DNA from: Breoghania corrubedonensis
GTDB taxonomy: Bacteria > Pseudomonadota > Alphaproteobacteria > Rhizobiales > Stappiaceae
Assembly (NCBI RefSeq): GCF_003053845.1
Contig: NZ_QAYG01000001.1
Span: 1,618,078-1,682,077 of the forward strand
Direction: 5' to 3'
Length of the DNA: 64,000 nt
Numbering within the stretch: the first letter of the stretch is position 1; every line of letters starts with the position of its first letter. Positions 8,802-18,440 of this stretch are shown one piece after another. Under the pieces are notes generated by a model. The model worked only from the letters and a program-made list of their open reading frames with translations, had not been told where the DNA came from and ran no database searches. A program made the position numbers and the translations under genes.

Positions 8802-11800
8802 TCATTTCTTCGCGGTGACGTCATCGTCCGCAGTCAGGGGAACGTCGCGCATCTGTTCCGCCAGTTCGCTCAAGCGGCGGATCTCCTTGGTTCCCGCGGA
8901 GGCTGCCGCAACCGTCTTGAGGGCGATGGGCGGGGCACCGGTGGGGACGATCTTTCTGGGCGTCGGTTTGCCGATCAGGTAGCCCTGCACCTCGTCGCAG
9001 CCTTCGGCGACCAGAAGGCGAAGCTGCGAACTCGTTTCCACTCCCTCCGCCACCAGCCGCATGCCGAGCGCTCTGCCCAGTTTGAGGATGGTCTGCACAA
9101 TCGCCATGGCGTTGTCGCTGGTCTGAAGCCCGGCGATGAAGGAACGATCGATCTTGATGGCGTCGAAGGGGAAGCGGCTCAGATAGCCGAGTGCGGAATA
9201 GCCGGTGCCGAAATCGTCAAGCGCGATCCGCACGCCAAGCCGCTTCAACGCCTTCAGGATGGTGAGTGCGCGGGCGTCGTCATCAATGACGACATTCTCC
9301 GTGATTTCGATTTCAAGCTTCTCCGCATCCAGTCCGCTGCCTTTCAACGCCTCCTCGACCGTATCGACGAAGGCCTTGTCGCGGAACTGCAGAGGGGAGA
9401 CGTTGACCGACACATGCCGTTCGCCGAAATCCTGCTTGGTGATCCGGCAGGCGTTGATCAGCACCCATTTTCCGATCTGCACGATCTGGCCGGAATGCTC
9501 CGCGACAGGGATGAAATCCGTCGGGCTCACGAGCCCCCGGGTCGGGTGGTGCCAGCGGATCAGGGCCTCATAGCCGGCGAGGGAGCCGTCAGCGACCGCC
9601 ATGCGGGGCTGGAAGTACAGTTCGAACTCGTCGCGCTCGATGGCGACAGCGAGATCGGCCTCCAGCTCCCGGCGCACCTTCATCGCGGCGTCCATGCCCT
9701 CCTCGAAGGTACAATAGGCGCCCCTGCCCATACTCTTCGCCTTGTAGAGGGCTGTGTCGGCGCGCGAGATCAGGGTGTCTCCGGTTCTGCCGTTGGTGGG
9801 GGCAACAGCGACACCGATGCTGGCGCCGGCGCGGACGACGAGCCCGTTGCCGCAATCGATCGGCTTGGCCAGGATCTGCAACAGACGGTGGGCGAGGTCG
9901 GCGGCCTGATTGGCGAAGCCGATATCGGCCTGGATCACGGCGAATTCGTCGCCGCCGAGCCGCGATACCGTGTCGCCGCTGCGCACCGCCTTGCGCATGC
10001 GTTCGGCGGTGACCTGGATGACCGTGTCGCCGACCGGATGCCCGTGCAGGTCGTTGATGTCCTTGAAGCGGTCGAGGTCGACAAGAAGCACAGCGGTCAG
10101 GCTCGCGGTATTGTCCAGCGTAGCCAGCCGCGCTTCCAGGCGGTCGGTGAAGACCGCACGGTTGGGCAGGTCCGTCAGGGGATCGTGCTGGGCGAGATGG
10201 CGGATGCGCTCCTCCGCCTTCTTGCGTTCGCGAAGGTCGACCACCGCGGAAACGCGCGTGTGCTCGCCGCGATAGACGATCTCGCGGGTGCGCACTTCGA
10301 CCGGAATGCGCTGGCCGTCGGCATTGACTGCCAACATTTCGCGAGGGCTGCCTGCCTCTTCTGCGGAAGCGGGTTCCTCGTCGCCCTGCACCGACAGGAA
10401 AAGGGTCTGTGCGCCAACACCCTTCAGGCTTTCGAGGGGGTGGCCGAGCAGCTCTTCCAGCGCCGCGTTGCCATCGACGACCTTGTCATCGATGGTGATG
10501 ACAATGGCCTCGAAAGTGGAATTGGCAAGCGCAGTCAAGCGTTCGGCTTCTTCCTGGGAACGCTTCTTCTCGACCGCGTAGTTGCGCGCGAGTTCTTCGT
10601 TCTGGATGGAATCCATGAGCTGGTTGAAGAGTGCCGACAGACGTTCCGCCTCGTCGCCGGGAATGACCGGCAGGCGAAGCGACAAGTCGGTCGTGCCGCC
10701 GATCAACTGGGAGTAGGCTTCCTCCACGTGGCCGATGCCGAAGCGGGTATTGTGTTCGGCTTCGTTGAGCCCCTTGATCTCGCCGGCGTCATCGACACGC
10801 ACACGCATGACTTTTCCGAGCGCCCAGAAGAAGACCAGGCCGATACTGAAGGCCCAGGTGAAGTTGATCCCCACCCCCAGCGCCTGAACGCCGAGCTGGT
10901 CCAGCCGGGAACCTGCGGGAAGGTTGGCGACCGGAGCCAGGATCGCCGGCGCCAGCGTTCCCACCACGCCGGCCGCGCCATGGACGCCAACCGCACCGAC
11001 GGCGTCGTCGATCTTCAGCCGCGTCTCCATGAACCTGTTTGCCCAGACGGCCGCAAACCCGCCAAGAGCACCGACGAGAAGCGCGCCGGCGGGCGTGAGC
11101 ACCATGCAACCGGCGGTGACCGCCACCAACCCGCCGACCATGCCGGAAAAGGCCTTTTCGGGATAGATGAGCCCGTCCTGGCGCTGTCCTTCCAGATATC
11201 CCGCCACACCACCCGTACCGGCCGCGAGGACCGTATTGGCGATGATATGCGCGATCGCGGGAACAGCCGCCGCCGTTGAGCCGCCGTTGAAGCCGATCCA
11301 GCCGACGAAAAGCAGGAAGGCGCCGGCGGTGGCCAGAACGGGGCTGTGACCCTGGATGCGGATCGGGGAGCCGTCCGCCGCAAATCGTCCGATGCGCGGG
11401 CCGATGACGATGCAGGCGGCCAGCGCGATCCATGCGCCTGTGGAATGCACCACCGTGGATCCGGCGAAGTCGATGAAGCCCATATTGCCCAGAAAGGCGG
11501 AGGCGTTCGCGATAAGCGCGCCGCCCCAGGCCCAGTGCACGAAGATGGGATAGACGAGGCCGGCAATCAGCATCGAACAGAGAATATAGGCGGTCAGCGG
11601 CATGCGTTCGGCCACCGCTCCGGAAACGATCGTCGCCGCCGTGCCGCAGAACATCACCTGAAAGGCGAAGAAGCCGAGGCCCCACTCATCGAGCCCGTGC
11701 AGCATGAAGAAGCGGTAATCGATGCCCAGCCAGTGGCCGTTGCTCGCGCCAAAGGCGAACATGAACCCCACGGCGGCGAACATGATCACCGAGAACACGA

Positions 11801-12137
11801 AGTCGAGCATGTTCTTCTGGGCGACGTTGACCGAGTTCTTGGACCGCACCATGCCGGCTTCCAGCAGCATGAAGCCGACCTGCATCAACAAGACGAGAGC
11901 GGCTGCGATCAGCAGCCAGATGAAGTCGAGGTGACGGCTGTAGGCTTCCAGCCGGGTGACACGATCGACAAGGTCGTTGAGATCGCCAGGTCCGGACGCG
12001 GCCGATGACATGGCAGGGCCGGGCGCCGTAGCGGCCGCGTTTGCAGCCGCAGCCCAAAGGGGCGCCGTTACCAGGCAGGTTGCGGCCACCAGGCCCGGCC
12101 CGCCTGGTATCTCTGGTCTCAGACGAATTCGACGCAT
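8802..12137 (-). CDS. Ammonium transporter fused to PAS, GGDEF and EAL domains (putative ammonium-sensing c-di-GMP enzyme)
   Basis: 1111 residues. Residues 1-34 look like a signal peptide, ~65-450 are an Amt/AmtB channel with about eleven membrane segments, ~485-520 is a HAMP-like linker (DLSLRLPVIPGDEAERL), ~530-640 a PAS domain, ~640-805 a diguanylate cyclase and ~815-1065 an EAL phosphodiesterase. The channel twin histidines are kept (H231 in VHSTGAW, H386 in VHGAAG). The cyclase has GGDEF at 728-732 and an inhibitory RxxD site (R719-D722) at the correct spacing; the EAL domain keeps EAL at 857-859, ITENV, DDFGTGYSAL and AEGVE, so both catalytic domains look active. Monocistronic. It may link external ammonium to cyclic di-GMP; that role is inferred from architecture. 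Confidence 0.92.
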   Translation of the reverse strand: MRRIRLRPEIPGGPGLVAATCLVTAPLWAAAANAAATAPGPAMSSAASGPGDLNDLVDRVTRLEAYSRHLDFIWLLIAAALVLLMQVGFMLLEAGMVRSKNSVNVAQKNMLDFVFSVIMFAAVGFMFAFGASNGHWLGIDYRFFMLHGLDEWGLGFFAFQVMFCGTAATIVSGAVAERMPLTAYILCSMLIAGLVYPIFVHWAWGGALIANASAFLGNMGFIDFAGSTVVHSTGAWIALAACIVIGPRIGRFAADGSPIRIQGHSPVLATAGAFLLFVGWIGFNGGSTAAAVPAIAHIIANTVLAAGTGGVAGYLEGQRQDGLIYPEKAFSGMVGGLVAVTAGCMVLTPAGALLVGALGGFAAVWANRFMETRLKIDDAVGAVGVHGAAGVVGTLAPAILAPVANLPAGSRLDQLGVQALGVGINFTWAFSIGLVFFWALGKVMRVRVDDAGEIKGLNEAEHNTRFGIGHVEEAYSQLIGGTTDLSLRLPVIPGDEAERLSALFNQLMDSIQNEELARNYAVEKKRSQEEAERLTALANSTFEAIVITIDDKVVDGNAALEELLGHPLESLKGVGAQTLFLSVQGDEEPASAEEAGSPREMLAVNADGQRIPVEVRTREIVYRGEHTRVSAVVDLRERKKAEERIRHLAQHDPLTDLPNRAVFTDRLEARLATLDNTASLTAVLLVDLDRFKDINDLHGHPVGDTVIQVTAERMRKAVRSGDTVSRLGGDEFAVIQADIGFANQAADLAHRLLQILAKPIDCGNGLVVRAGASIGVAVAPTNGRTGDTLISRADTALYKAKSMGRGAYCTFEEGMDAAMKVRRELEADLAVAIERDEFELYFQPRMAVADGSLAGYEALIRWHHPTRGLVSPTDFIPVAEHSGQIVQIGKWVLINACRITKQDFGERHVSVNVSPLQFRDKAFVDTVEEALKGSGLDAEKLEIEITENVVIDDDARALTILKALKRLGVRIALDDFGTGYSALGYLSRFPFDAIKIDRSFIAGLQTSDNAMAIVQTILKLGRALGMRLVAEGVETSSQLRLLVAEGCDEVQGYLIGKPTPRKIVPTGAPPIALKTVAAASAGTKEIRRLSELAEQMRDVPLTADDDVTAKK

Positions 12138-12556
12138 CGCACTTGCCTCGCCAAGGCCGTTGGCCCGCTCATGGTATCTTGCCTAACGTTTTCATCGTTA
12201 AAATTCGCATAAGGGGAAACTGCGCGATTGCTCAAAATGAAGGCAGTGCCCGAAAGAGACTACGGAATTGGCAGTTGCGCAGACACATGACGTGCGAACG
12301 CTTGGCGCGCGCGGCGCGCGACGCCGTCAAGCAGAAATAACGGTAAGGAATTGACTGGGTGCGACCAAAAACACCATTTCATCCCCGCGATATTGTCGAT
12401 CTTTACAAAATGCCCCCTAAACACGAGTGATTAGTTCGTCTATACCGAAAATCCTGTGATCCACGACTGCTGATCCGGGGGCCGGTTCAATCGACTGCGC
12501 ATCGTGGTGGGCTTTCGTTTCCATTCATCAAGAAAAGTCATCGGGAGGATTTCCGT
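12138..12556. other. Divergent promoter region, no gene seen
   Basis: 419 bp between the divergent Amt-fusion and symporter genes. It is less GC-rich than the flanks and should contain both promoters. A GC-alternating run occurs at about 12304-12322. A TTGACT hexamer at 12351-12356 could be a -35 box for the symporter, but the -10 position 17 bp downstream is poor. No sigma-54 (GG-N10-GC) promoter was found, which argues against simple NtrC control of the Amt fusion. Confidence 0.4.
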
Positions 12557-13516
12557 GTGAAAATCCTGGCTTCCATCTCCGCCTTCGTCGGGCGAACCTT
12601 TGCACTCTGGACCATTCTGTTCGCCTTGCTCGGCTTCTTTCTGCCCGACCTCTTCAAGCTTCTGGTACCCTGGATCGTGCCGTTGCTGGCGCTCATCATG
12701 TTCGGCATGGGCCTGACGCTTTCGGGCCGCGATTTCGCCGAGGTCCTGCGCCGGCCCTTCGAGGTCGGCATTGGTGTCGTCTCGCAATTCCTGATCATGC
12801 CGCTCATCGCGGTGGCGCTGACGAGCGTCATCCCGATGAGCCCGGAAGTCGCCGCCGGGGTCATTCTCGTCGGCTGTTGCCCGGGTGGCACGTCGTCGAA
12901 CGTCATGACCTATCTCTCCAAGGGAGATCTCGCGCTTTCCGTCGCATGCACCAGCGTGACGACGGTGCTCGCTCCCTTCGTGACGCCGTTCCTCGTCTAC
13001 ACGTTCGCCAGCCAGTACCTGCCGGTGGATGCCGGGGCCATGTTCCTGTCGATCGTCAAGATCGTGCTGGCGCCGCTGGCGCTGGGCTTCATCCTGCAAA
13101 AGCTTGCGCCGAGGCTGGTCGCTGCTGCCGTTCCGGCGCTGCCGCTGGTCAGCGTCGCGGGCATCGTGCTGATCGTCGCCGCCGTTGTTGCCGTCTCCAA
13201 GGGCAAGATCGTGGAATCCGGATTGATGATCTTTGCGGTCGTGGTGCTGCACAACGGCCTTGGCTACATGCTCGGTTTCTTTGCGGCGCGCACCTTCGGG
13301 TTGTCTCTCGCCAAGCGCAAGGCGATCGCGATCGAGGTCGGAATGCAGAACTCAGGCCTGGGCGCGGCGCTTGCCAGCGCTCACTTCTCGCCGGCCGCGG
13401 CCGTGCCAAGCGCGATCTTCAGCGTTTGGCACAATATATCGGGTGCGCTGATCGCGAACTATTTCGCCGGCAAAACGGAAGAGAAACCGTCGCGCCTCGG
13501 TGTCAGAAACGCCTGA
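12557..13516 (+). CDS. Bile acid:sodium symporter family transporter (PanS/YocS-like)
   Basis: 319 residues, ten predicted membrane segments, SBF family. The ILVGCCPGGTSSNVMTYLSKGD segment near residue 95-115 and EVGMQNSGLGAALA near residue 255 are the two crossover motifs that bind sodium and substrate in this fold. Starts with GTG 12557 preceded by a strong GGGAGGA at 12543-12549. Bacterial members carry keto-acids or pantoate/ketopantoate, taurocholate or other organic anions; the substrate is not determinable. Stands alone, divergent from the Amt fusion. Confidence 0.88.
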   Translation: MKILASISAFVGRTFALWTILFALLGFFLPDLFKLLVPWIVPLLALIMFGMGLTLSGRDFAEVLRRPFEVGIGVVSQFLIMPLIAVALTSVIPMSPEVAAGVILVGCCPGGTSSNVMTYLSKGDLALSVACTSVTTVLAPFVTPFLVYTFASQYLPVDAGAMFLSIVKIVLAPLALGFILQKLAPRLVAAAVPALPLVSVAGIVLIVAAVVAVSKGKIVESGLMIFAVVVLHNGLGYMLGFFAARTFGLSLAKRKAIAIEVGMQNSGLGAALASAHFSPAAAVPSAIFSVWHNISGALIANYFAGKTEEKPSRLGVRNA

Positions 13517-13662
13517 GAGGGCCGAGATGCCGCGTGGCCGCCTTCTTCGCCGTGCCCCGAATTTCGGCGGCGTGGAGGGTGGCACAAGCGCGCCGGCAGG
13601 CCTTGTACGGGCGCCCGGCGATCTCTAGATATTCGTGGATGTGAATATTATTGGGGGTCCCA

Positions 13663-14100
13663 ATGGAAGACGCGGTCAAACTGGTATGCGCCGAGTGCGG
13701 GCAGACCAACCGGATTCCGCTCGCCCGGCTCGCTGCTGGTCCCAAGTGCGGGACCTGCGGCGCGCGGCTGGCCTCAGGCAAGGTGCTGGAGTTGGACGCG
13801 CGCGCGCACGACAAGGCCACACGGACCGATGAATTGCCTCTCGTCGTCGACTATTGGGCGCCCTGGTGCGGTCCATGCCGGATGATGGCGCCGGAATTCG
13901 CCAAGGCGGCTCAGGCCGTCGGACCCCAGGTGCGGTTTGCAAAGATCAACACGGAAGACTTTCCCGCCGTTTCGCAGCGGCTCGGGATCCGGGGCATTCC
14001 GCTCCTCATCCTGTGGCATCGAGGCCGGGAGGTCGCCCGTCTGACCGGGGCACGGCCCGCGTCCGACATTGCCGCCTTCGTGCGCGAGAGCGTTTCCTGA
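13663..14100 (+). CDS. trxC: Thioredoxin 2 (TrxC) with N-terminal zinc-ribbon
   Basis: 145 residues against 139 in E. coli TrxC. The N-terminus has two CxxC pairs (C9/C12 and C29/C32) that form the Trx2 zinc site, followed by a thioredoxin fold with the redox motif WCGPC at 68-72, cis-proline in GIRGIPLLIL, and the typical end. Cytosolic disulfide reductase, usually oxidative-stress linked. ATG 13663 was chosen over a TTG four codons earlier because it starts exactly at the MEDAVKLVCAEC zinc-ribbon and follows a GGGGG stretch. Confidence 0.92.
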   Translation: MEDAVKLVCAECGQTNRIPLARLAAGPKCGTCGARLASGKVLELDARAHDKATRTDELPLVVDYWAPWCGPCRMMAPEFAKAAQAVGPQVRFAKINTEDFPAVSQRLGIRGIPLLILWHRGREVARLTGARPASDIAAFVRESVS

Positions 14101-14114
14101 TATCGCTCTCGCGC
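14082..14114. terminator. Stem-loop overlapping the trxC stop codon
   Basis: Perfect 11-bp arms GCGCGAGAGCG (14082-14092) and CGCTCTCGCGC (14104-14114) with an 11-nt loop that contains the trxC stop. It lies between convergent genes (trxC and the aldolase). There is no T-run on either side, so Rho-independent termination is doubtful. Confidence 0.35.
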
Positions 14115-14184
14115 GAACGACCGGGCTCCGCACCGATAACCGTTTCAGCTCAGGACTTGCCGTGATTTCGCGCCGCTTGAGGTT

Positions 14185-15231
14185 TCAGACAAGCCCCTCG
14201 ATCACACGGGTGAATACCTCAGCGGCCTTGCGCACGTCCGCCTCGCTGGCATCGAGGTGGGTGACGACGCGCATGCGCTTGTCCGATTCCGCACCGATGC
14301 GCACGCCGCGTTCGGCAAGCGCCTTGACGATCTCGCCGGAGGTCAGCGGGCCGTCGAGTTCCAGGAACAGGATGTTGGTCATCACTTCGCGCGGAGAGAC
14401 GGTGACGTGCGGCAACCCGGTCACCAGGTCGGCGAAAAGCTTCGCATTGGCGTGGTCTTCGGCCATCCGCTCGACATTGTGCTCAAGCGCATAGAGACCG
14501 GCGGCCGCCAGCACGCCCGACTGCCGCAGCGCCCCGCCAAGCCGGTGCTTCCAGCCCCACGCCGCCGCGATGAAATCCTTAGATCCCGCGAGAACCGCGC
14601 CGACCGGGCAGCCGAGACCTTTGGACAGGTCGATCCAGGCGCTGTCGAAGCCCCGAGCAAAGGTTTTCGCAGGTGTGTCCGCAGCTACGGCCGCATTCAT
14701 GAGGCGCGCGCCATCCATGTGGGCGGCAAGGCCGTTTGCGTGGGCGGCTTCGACGAGGGCCGCGAGGGTTTCGACCGGCCACACCAGACCGCCGCCGCGA
14801 TTGGACGTCTGCTCCACCGAGACCACACTGGAGCGCGGGCTGCGCATGCGCGGAGCGCGCAGTGCGGCCAGCACGTCGGCTGCCTCGAATATGCCCGTCG
14901 GCGTCGCGATCGGTCGCATCTGCGCGCCAGCCAGCGCCGCCGCCCCGGCGCCCTCAGAGGCGACCACATGGGCGTTTTCGGCGGCAATGATCTCGTCGCC
15001 CGGCCGACAATGCACGAGGAATGAGATCTGGTTGCACATGGTGCCCGATGGCAGGAACACGGCCGCCTCCATGCCCAGAAGCCCGGCCACTTCCTCGTTG
15101 AGCGCGAGGGTGGTCGGATCCTCGTTCTTCTGCTCGTCCCCAACGGGGGCGGAGGCCATGCGCGTCAGCATGTCGGCGCTGGGGCGTGTGGTGGTATCGG
15201 AGACGAGGTCGATCTCGATGGCGGACGTCAT
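14185..15231 (-). CDS. ltaE: Low-specificity L-threonine aldolase (PLP enzyme)
   Basis: 348 residues, beta-eliminating lyase/threonine aldolase family. IDLVSDTTTRPSADML at the start, HVVASEGAG, AAHMDGARLMNAA (the Asp-Gly-Ala-Arg that contacts PLP) and the Schiff-base lysine in WIDLSKGLGCPVGAVL are all present. It cleaves threonine and other beta-hydroxy amino acids to glycine and an aldehyde. ATG 15231 was chosen because AAGGA lies six bases upstream; an in-frame ATG at 15249 is possible. It is the last gene of a minus-strand run with gntR and an amino-acid ABC transporter, 105 bp after aapP, suggesting that the system feeds on hydroxy amino acids. Confidence 0.9.
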   Translation of the reverse strand: MTSAIEIDLVSDTTTRPSADMLTRMASAPVGDEQKNEDPTTLALNEEVAGLLGMEAAVFLPSGTMCNQISFLVHCRPGDEIIAAENAHVVASEGAGAAALAGAQMRPIATPTGIFEAADVLAALRAPRMRSPRSSVVSVEQTSNRGGGLVWPVETLAALVEAAHANGLAAHMDGARLMNAAVAADTPAKTFARGFDSAWIDLSKGLGCPVGAVLAGSKDFIAAAWGWKHRLGGALRQSGVLAAAGLYALEHNVERMAEDHANAKLFADLVTGLPHVTVSPREVMTNILFLELDGPLTSGEIVKALAERGVRIGAESDKRMRVVTHLDASEADVRKAAEVFTRVIEGLV

Positions 15232-15336
15232 GATGCTTCCTTGGATCATTTGCGCCGGGCCTGTCGATCGGGCCCGTGCCGGAAATACGAAAGTGTGCAG
15301 ATCGGACGCACGGGATGAAGAGCCGCCCCGGCGCGC

Positions 15337-16101
15337 TCACACCGAAGTTGAAATCTTGCCGAGGAAATCGCGGGCGCGATCGGTGGCGGGGTTGGCGAAG
15401 AAGTCTTCCGGCGGGGCCGCCTCGATGATCTCGCCCTGGTCCATGAAGACGACGAGATCGGCGACGCGCCGGGCAAAGCCCATCTCGTGGGTGACCACGA
15501 TCATCGACTGGCCGTCGCGGGCAAGCTCTTCCATGACGTCGAGGACTTCCTGGATCATCTCCGGATCGAGCGCCGAGGTCGGCTCGTCGAAGAGCATGAC
15601 ATCGGGGGTCAGCATCAGCGAGCGGGCGATCGCCACACGCTGGCGCTGGCCGCCGGAAAGCTGGCCGGGAAATTTCGCCGCCTGGTCGGACAGGCGGACG
15701 CGTTCCAGCAGCTCCCGGGCACGCGCGATCGCGGCCGCCTCGGGTTCGCCGCGCGCATAGACCGGGCCGATGGTAAGGTTGTCGAGCACGCTGAGATGCG
15801 GGAACAGGTTGAAGTGCTGGAACACCATGCCCGTGCGTCGGCGGATTTCGGTGAGCGAGGCCGGTTTGCCGTCCATCGTCGTGCCGCAGACCGTGAGAGT
15901 GCCTTCCTGGAAGCGCTCCAGCCCGTTCACGCAGCGGAGCAGCGTCGACTTGCCTGAGCCTGACGGTCCGCACAGGACGATCCTCTCGCCATGGGCGAGG
16001 CCCAGCGAGACGTCGCGCAGCACGTGATGGTCGCCGTACCACTTGTTGAGCCGGTCGAGCGAAACGACCAGGTTCGCCGGGGCGTCTTCGTTGCCGGTCA
16101 C
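15337..16101 (-). CDS. aapP: General amino-acid ABC transporter ATP-binding protein AapP
   Basis: 254 residues, polar-amino-acid uptake ATPase. Walker [10 protein letters not shown] near 45-53, Q-loop FQHFNLFPH, signature [13 protein letters not shown], Walker [15 protein letters not shown] and the HEMGFAR switch histidine are complete. Starts with GTG 16101, which overlaps the aapM stop by 4 bp (GTGA). An open frame extends to 16230 but that part is out-of-frame aapM sequence. Confidence 0.92.
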   Translation of the reverse strand: MTGNEDAPANLVVSLDRLNKWYGDHHVLRDVSLGLAHGERIVLCGPSGSGKSTLLRCVNGLERFQEGTLTVCGTTMDGKPASLTEIRRRTGMVFQHFNLFPHLSVLDNLTIGPVYARGEPEAAAIARARELLERVRLSDQAAKFPGQLSGGQRQRVAIARSLMLTPDVMLFDEPTSALDPEMIQEVLDVMEELARDGQSMIVVTHEMGFARRVADLVVFMDQGEIIEAAPPEDFFANPATDRARDFLGKISTSV

Positions 16102-17222
16102 TGTTCGGCCCTCCGCGTGCGCCGGGCGTGGTCCTGCTCCAGCGAGCGGCCGTAGAGCGACAGGCCGGAGCAGATCAGGAAGTAGAGCAGGAACACGAAG
16201 AGATAGCCCTCCAGCCCGTAGCGCACCCATGCGGGGTCATCGAGCGCGACCTTGGTGGCGCCGAGCACGTCGAAAAGCCCCAGAATTGCGAAGTAGGTCG
16301 TGTTCTTGAACGCGCGGATGATGTCGTTGAAGAGCGCGGGGATGGCGATGGCGATCGCCTGCGGCAGCACGATCTTGCGCATCCTCAGCCAGTAGCCCAT
16401 GCCGAGCGCCTTCGCAGCCTCGTCCTGACCGTCGGCGACTGCCTGCAATCCGCCTCGGATCACCTCCGCCGCATAGGCCGCGAAGAAGATCACCATGCCG
16501 ATCTCCGCGCGCACCAGCTTGTCGACGTCCAACTGCGGCGGCAGGAACAGCGGCAGGATCAGCGTGCCGAAGAAGAGCACGACCAGCAGCGGAATGCCGC
16601 GCACGCCCTCGATGGTGGCGATGGAGACGAAGCGCACGACGGGGAATACGGAGCGCCGGCCGAGCGCCAGCAGGATGGCGAGCGGTATGCCGAAGGCGAT
16701 GGTTCCGCCGAAGACAAGGAAGGTCAGCGGGAGGCCGCCCCACGCATCAGTGCCGATGTAGGAAAGCCCGAACACGCCGCCGCGCATCAGCACGAGCGTG
16801 ACAGCGAACACCGCGAGCCAGCCGGCGAGCCTGAGGCGAAGCGGAAACAGCCGGAAGGCGGTGAGCACCGCCCAGACCACCCAGATCGCGATGATGAGCG
16901 CACTGCGCCATTGCTCGTCATAAGGATAGGTACCGAGCAGGATGACCCGGTATTTCTCCGTGATCACCGCCCAGCAGGCGCCGCTTGCCGTCCGGCAGGC
17001 CTCGGCGGTCGGGTCGTACCAGACCGCGTCAATGATGCCCCAGCGCACGAAGGAGACAACCGCCCAGACTGTCATGAGGCCAAGCACGATGGTGAGGAGG
17101 CTTGTGCCGGGCGTCGCGAAATAGCGCGCCTTCAGTTGCGCCAGACGTCCGGCTCCGTGTGGCGCGGGCCGGCGCGGGGCGTCTTTGCCGATGGTGGCGT
17201 AGGAACCGATGGCCGCGCTCAT
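16098..17222 (-). CDS. aapM: General amino-acid ABC transporter permease AapM
   Basis: 374 residues, close to Rhizobium AapM, and much longer than HisM-type permeases because of an N-terminal extension with extra membrane segments. The permease core has the EAA motif [22 protein letters not shown] near residue 270 and [15 protein letters not shown]. Forms the channel with AapQ. ATG 17222 overlaps the aapQ stop by 4 bp. Confidence 0.9.
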   Translation of the reverse strand: MSAAIGSYATIGKDAPRRPAPHGAGRLAQLKARYFATPGTSLLTIVLGLMTVWAVVSFVRWGIIDAVWYDPTAEACRTASGACWAVITEKYRVILLGTYPYDEQWRSALIIAIWVVWAVLTAFRLFPLRLRLAGWLAVFAVTLVLMRGGVFGLSYIGTDAWGGLPLTFLVFGGTIAFGIPLAILLALGRRSVFPVVRFVSIATIEGVRGIPLLVVLFFGTLILPLFLPPQLDVDKLVRAEIGMVIFFAAYAAEVIRGGLQAVADGQDEAAKALGMGYWLRMRKIVLPQAIAIAIPALFNDIIRAFKNTTYFAILGLFDVLGATKVALDDPAWVRYGLEGYLFVFLLYFLICSGLSLYGRSLEQDHARRTRRAEQ

Positions 17223-18418
17223 GACGTGCGCCCCGGGATCGCGAAATAGCGGTTGGCGGCGTTGGAGACCGCGCCGATCGCCAGCGCCATGACGAGGTAG
17301 ACCGCCGCCATGATGCACAGCACCTCAATGGTGCGGCCGGAATAGGTGAGCATGGTGTTGGAGATGGAGAAGAGGTCCGGATAGCCGATGGCGACGCCGA
17401 GCGAGGAGTTCTTCAACAGGCTCACATACTGGGCGGCGAGCGGCGGGATGATGACCCGCAGCGCCTGCGGAGCGACGATGCGGCGGTAGATGTCACCCTT
17501 CGACAGTCCGATGGTGTTGGCCGCCTCGAACTGGCCGAAGTCGACACTACCGATGCCGGCGCGCACGATCTCCGCGATATAGGCCGCGATGTAGAAGGAA
17601 AGGCCGAAATAGATCGCAAGGAATTCCGGCGAAAGCGTCGCGCCACCCTTGAAGTTGAAGCCCTTGAGATGGGGAACGGACCAGTCGGCGGGCGCACCGG
17701 CGGCCGCCCAAACGACGAGCGCGGGCGCAAGGATCAGCGCCAGCTGCACGAGGCGCAGCGGCTTCCAGCGCAGGCCGGTGCGGCGCCGGCGACGTTCAAC
17801 GAGGATCGACACGCCCCAGGCGACGAGGAAACCGACGAAGCCGGCCGCGGCAGCCTGCGCGAAGACCGCGCCGTTTTCAGGCGCGGGCAGCGCCACGCCG
17901 CGGTTGGAGGCGAAGATCAATTCGCCGATGGACCATGAATCGCGGGCATGCGGCAGCAGCGTGAAGAAGCTGTACCAGAACACGATCTGGACGAGCTGCG
18001 GCGTGTTGCGGAAGGCGTAGACGTAGGCCTGGGCGAGGCCGCTTGCCAGCCCGTTGCGCGACAGGCGCGCAAGACCGACCAGCGTTCCGAGAAGCGAGGC
18101 GGTGATGATGGAGACGACCGAGACCATCACCGTGTTGCCGAGGCCGACGGCGAAGGCGGTCAGGTAGGTCTCGCCCGGATGAAAGACGAAGAACGCCTCG
18201 CCCAGCGAGAATTGCGCCTGGTCGAACAGGAAGCCGAGCCCCGAGGTCATGCCGCGCGCATCGAGCGCGGCTCTTGCGTTCATCACCAGCCAGGCGGCGA
18301 TTGCCGCCAGCGCAACCAGTAGCGCCGCCTGCCAGAAGATGGCCCGCGGCGAAAGCCGGCGGCGCGGCGGCGGGGGAGCTGCGTCCCCCGCCGTGGCTTT
18401 TTTCCTGAAGATGGACAT
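17219..18418 (-). CDS. aapQ: General amino-acid ABC transporter permease AapQ
   Basis: 399 residues, same length as the Rhizobium AapQ/BztB type. A Pro/Arg-rich cytoplasmic N-terminus is followed by about eight membrane segments, FRNTPQLVQIVFWYSFF and an EAA loop around EAANTIGLSKGDIYRRIVAPQALRVIIPPLAAQ. Inner-membrane partner of AapM. Encoded 22 bp downstream of the binding-protein gene. Confidence 0.9.
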   Translation of the reverse strand: MSIFRKKATAGDAAPPPPRRRLSPRAIFWQAALLVALAAIAAWLVMNARAALDARGMTSGLGFLFDQAQFSLGEAFFVFHPGETYLTAFAVGLGNTVMVSVVSIITASLLGTLVGLARLSRNGLASGLAQAYVYAFRNTPQLVQIVFWYSFFTLLPHARDSWSIGELIFASNRGVALPAPENGAVFAQAAAAGFVGFLVAWGVSILVERRRRRTGLRWKPLRLVQLALILAPALVVWAAAGAPADWSVPHLKGFNFKGGATLSPEFLAIYFGLSFYIAAYIAEIVRAGIGSVDFGQFEAANTIGLSKGDIYRRIVAPQALRVIIPPLAAQYVSLLKNSSLGVAIGYPDLFSISNTMLTYSGRTIEVLCIMAAVYLVMALAIGAVSNAANRYFAIPGRTS

Positions 18419-18440
18419 GGTGTTCCGTGTCAGCCCGGGC

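Noticed and set aside
12138-12556. Sigma-54/NtrC promoter for the Amt fusion
   Set aside because: TGG...TTGC words exist near 12170 and 12270, but none has the GG-N10-GC spacing.
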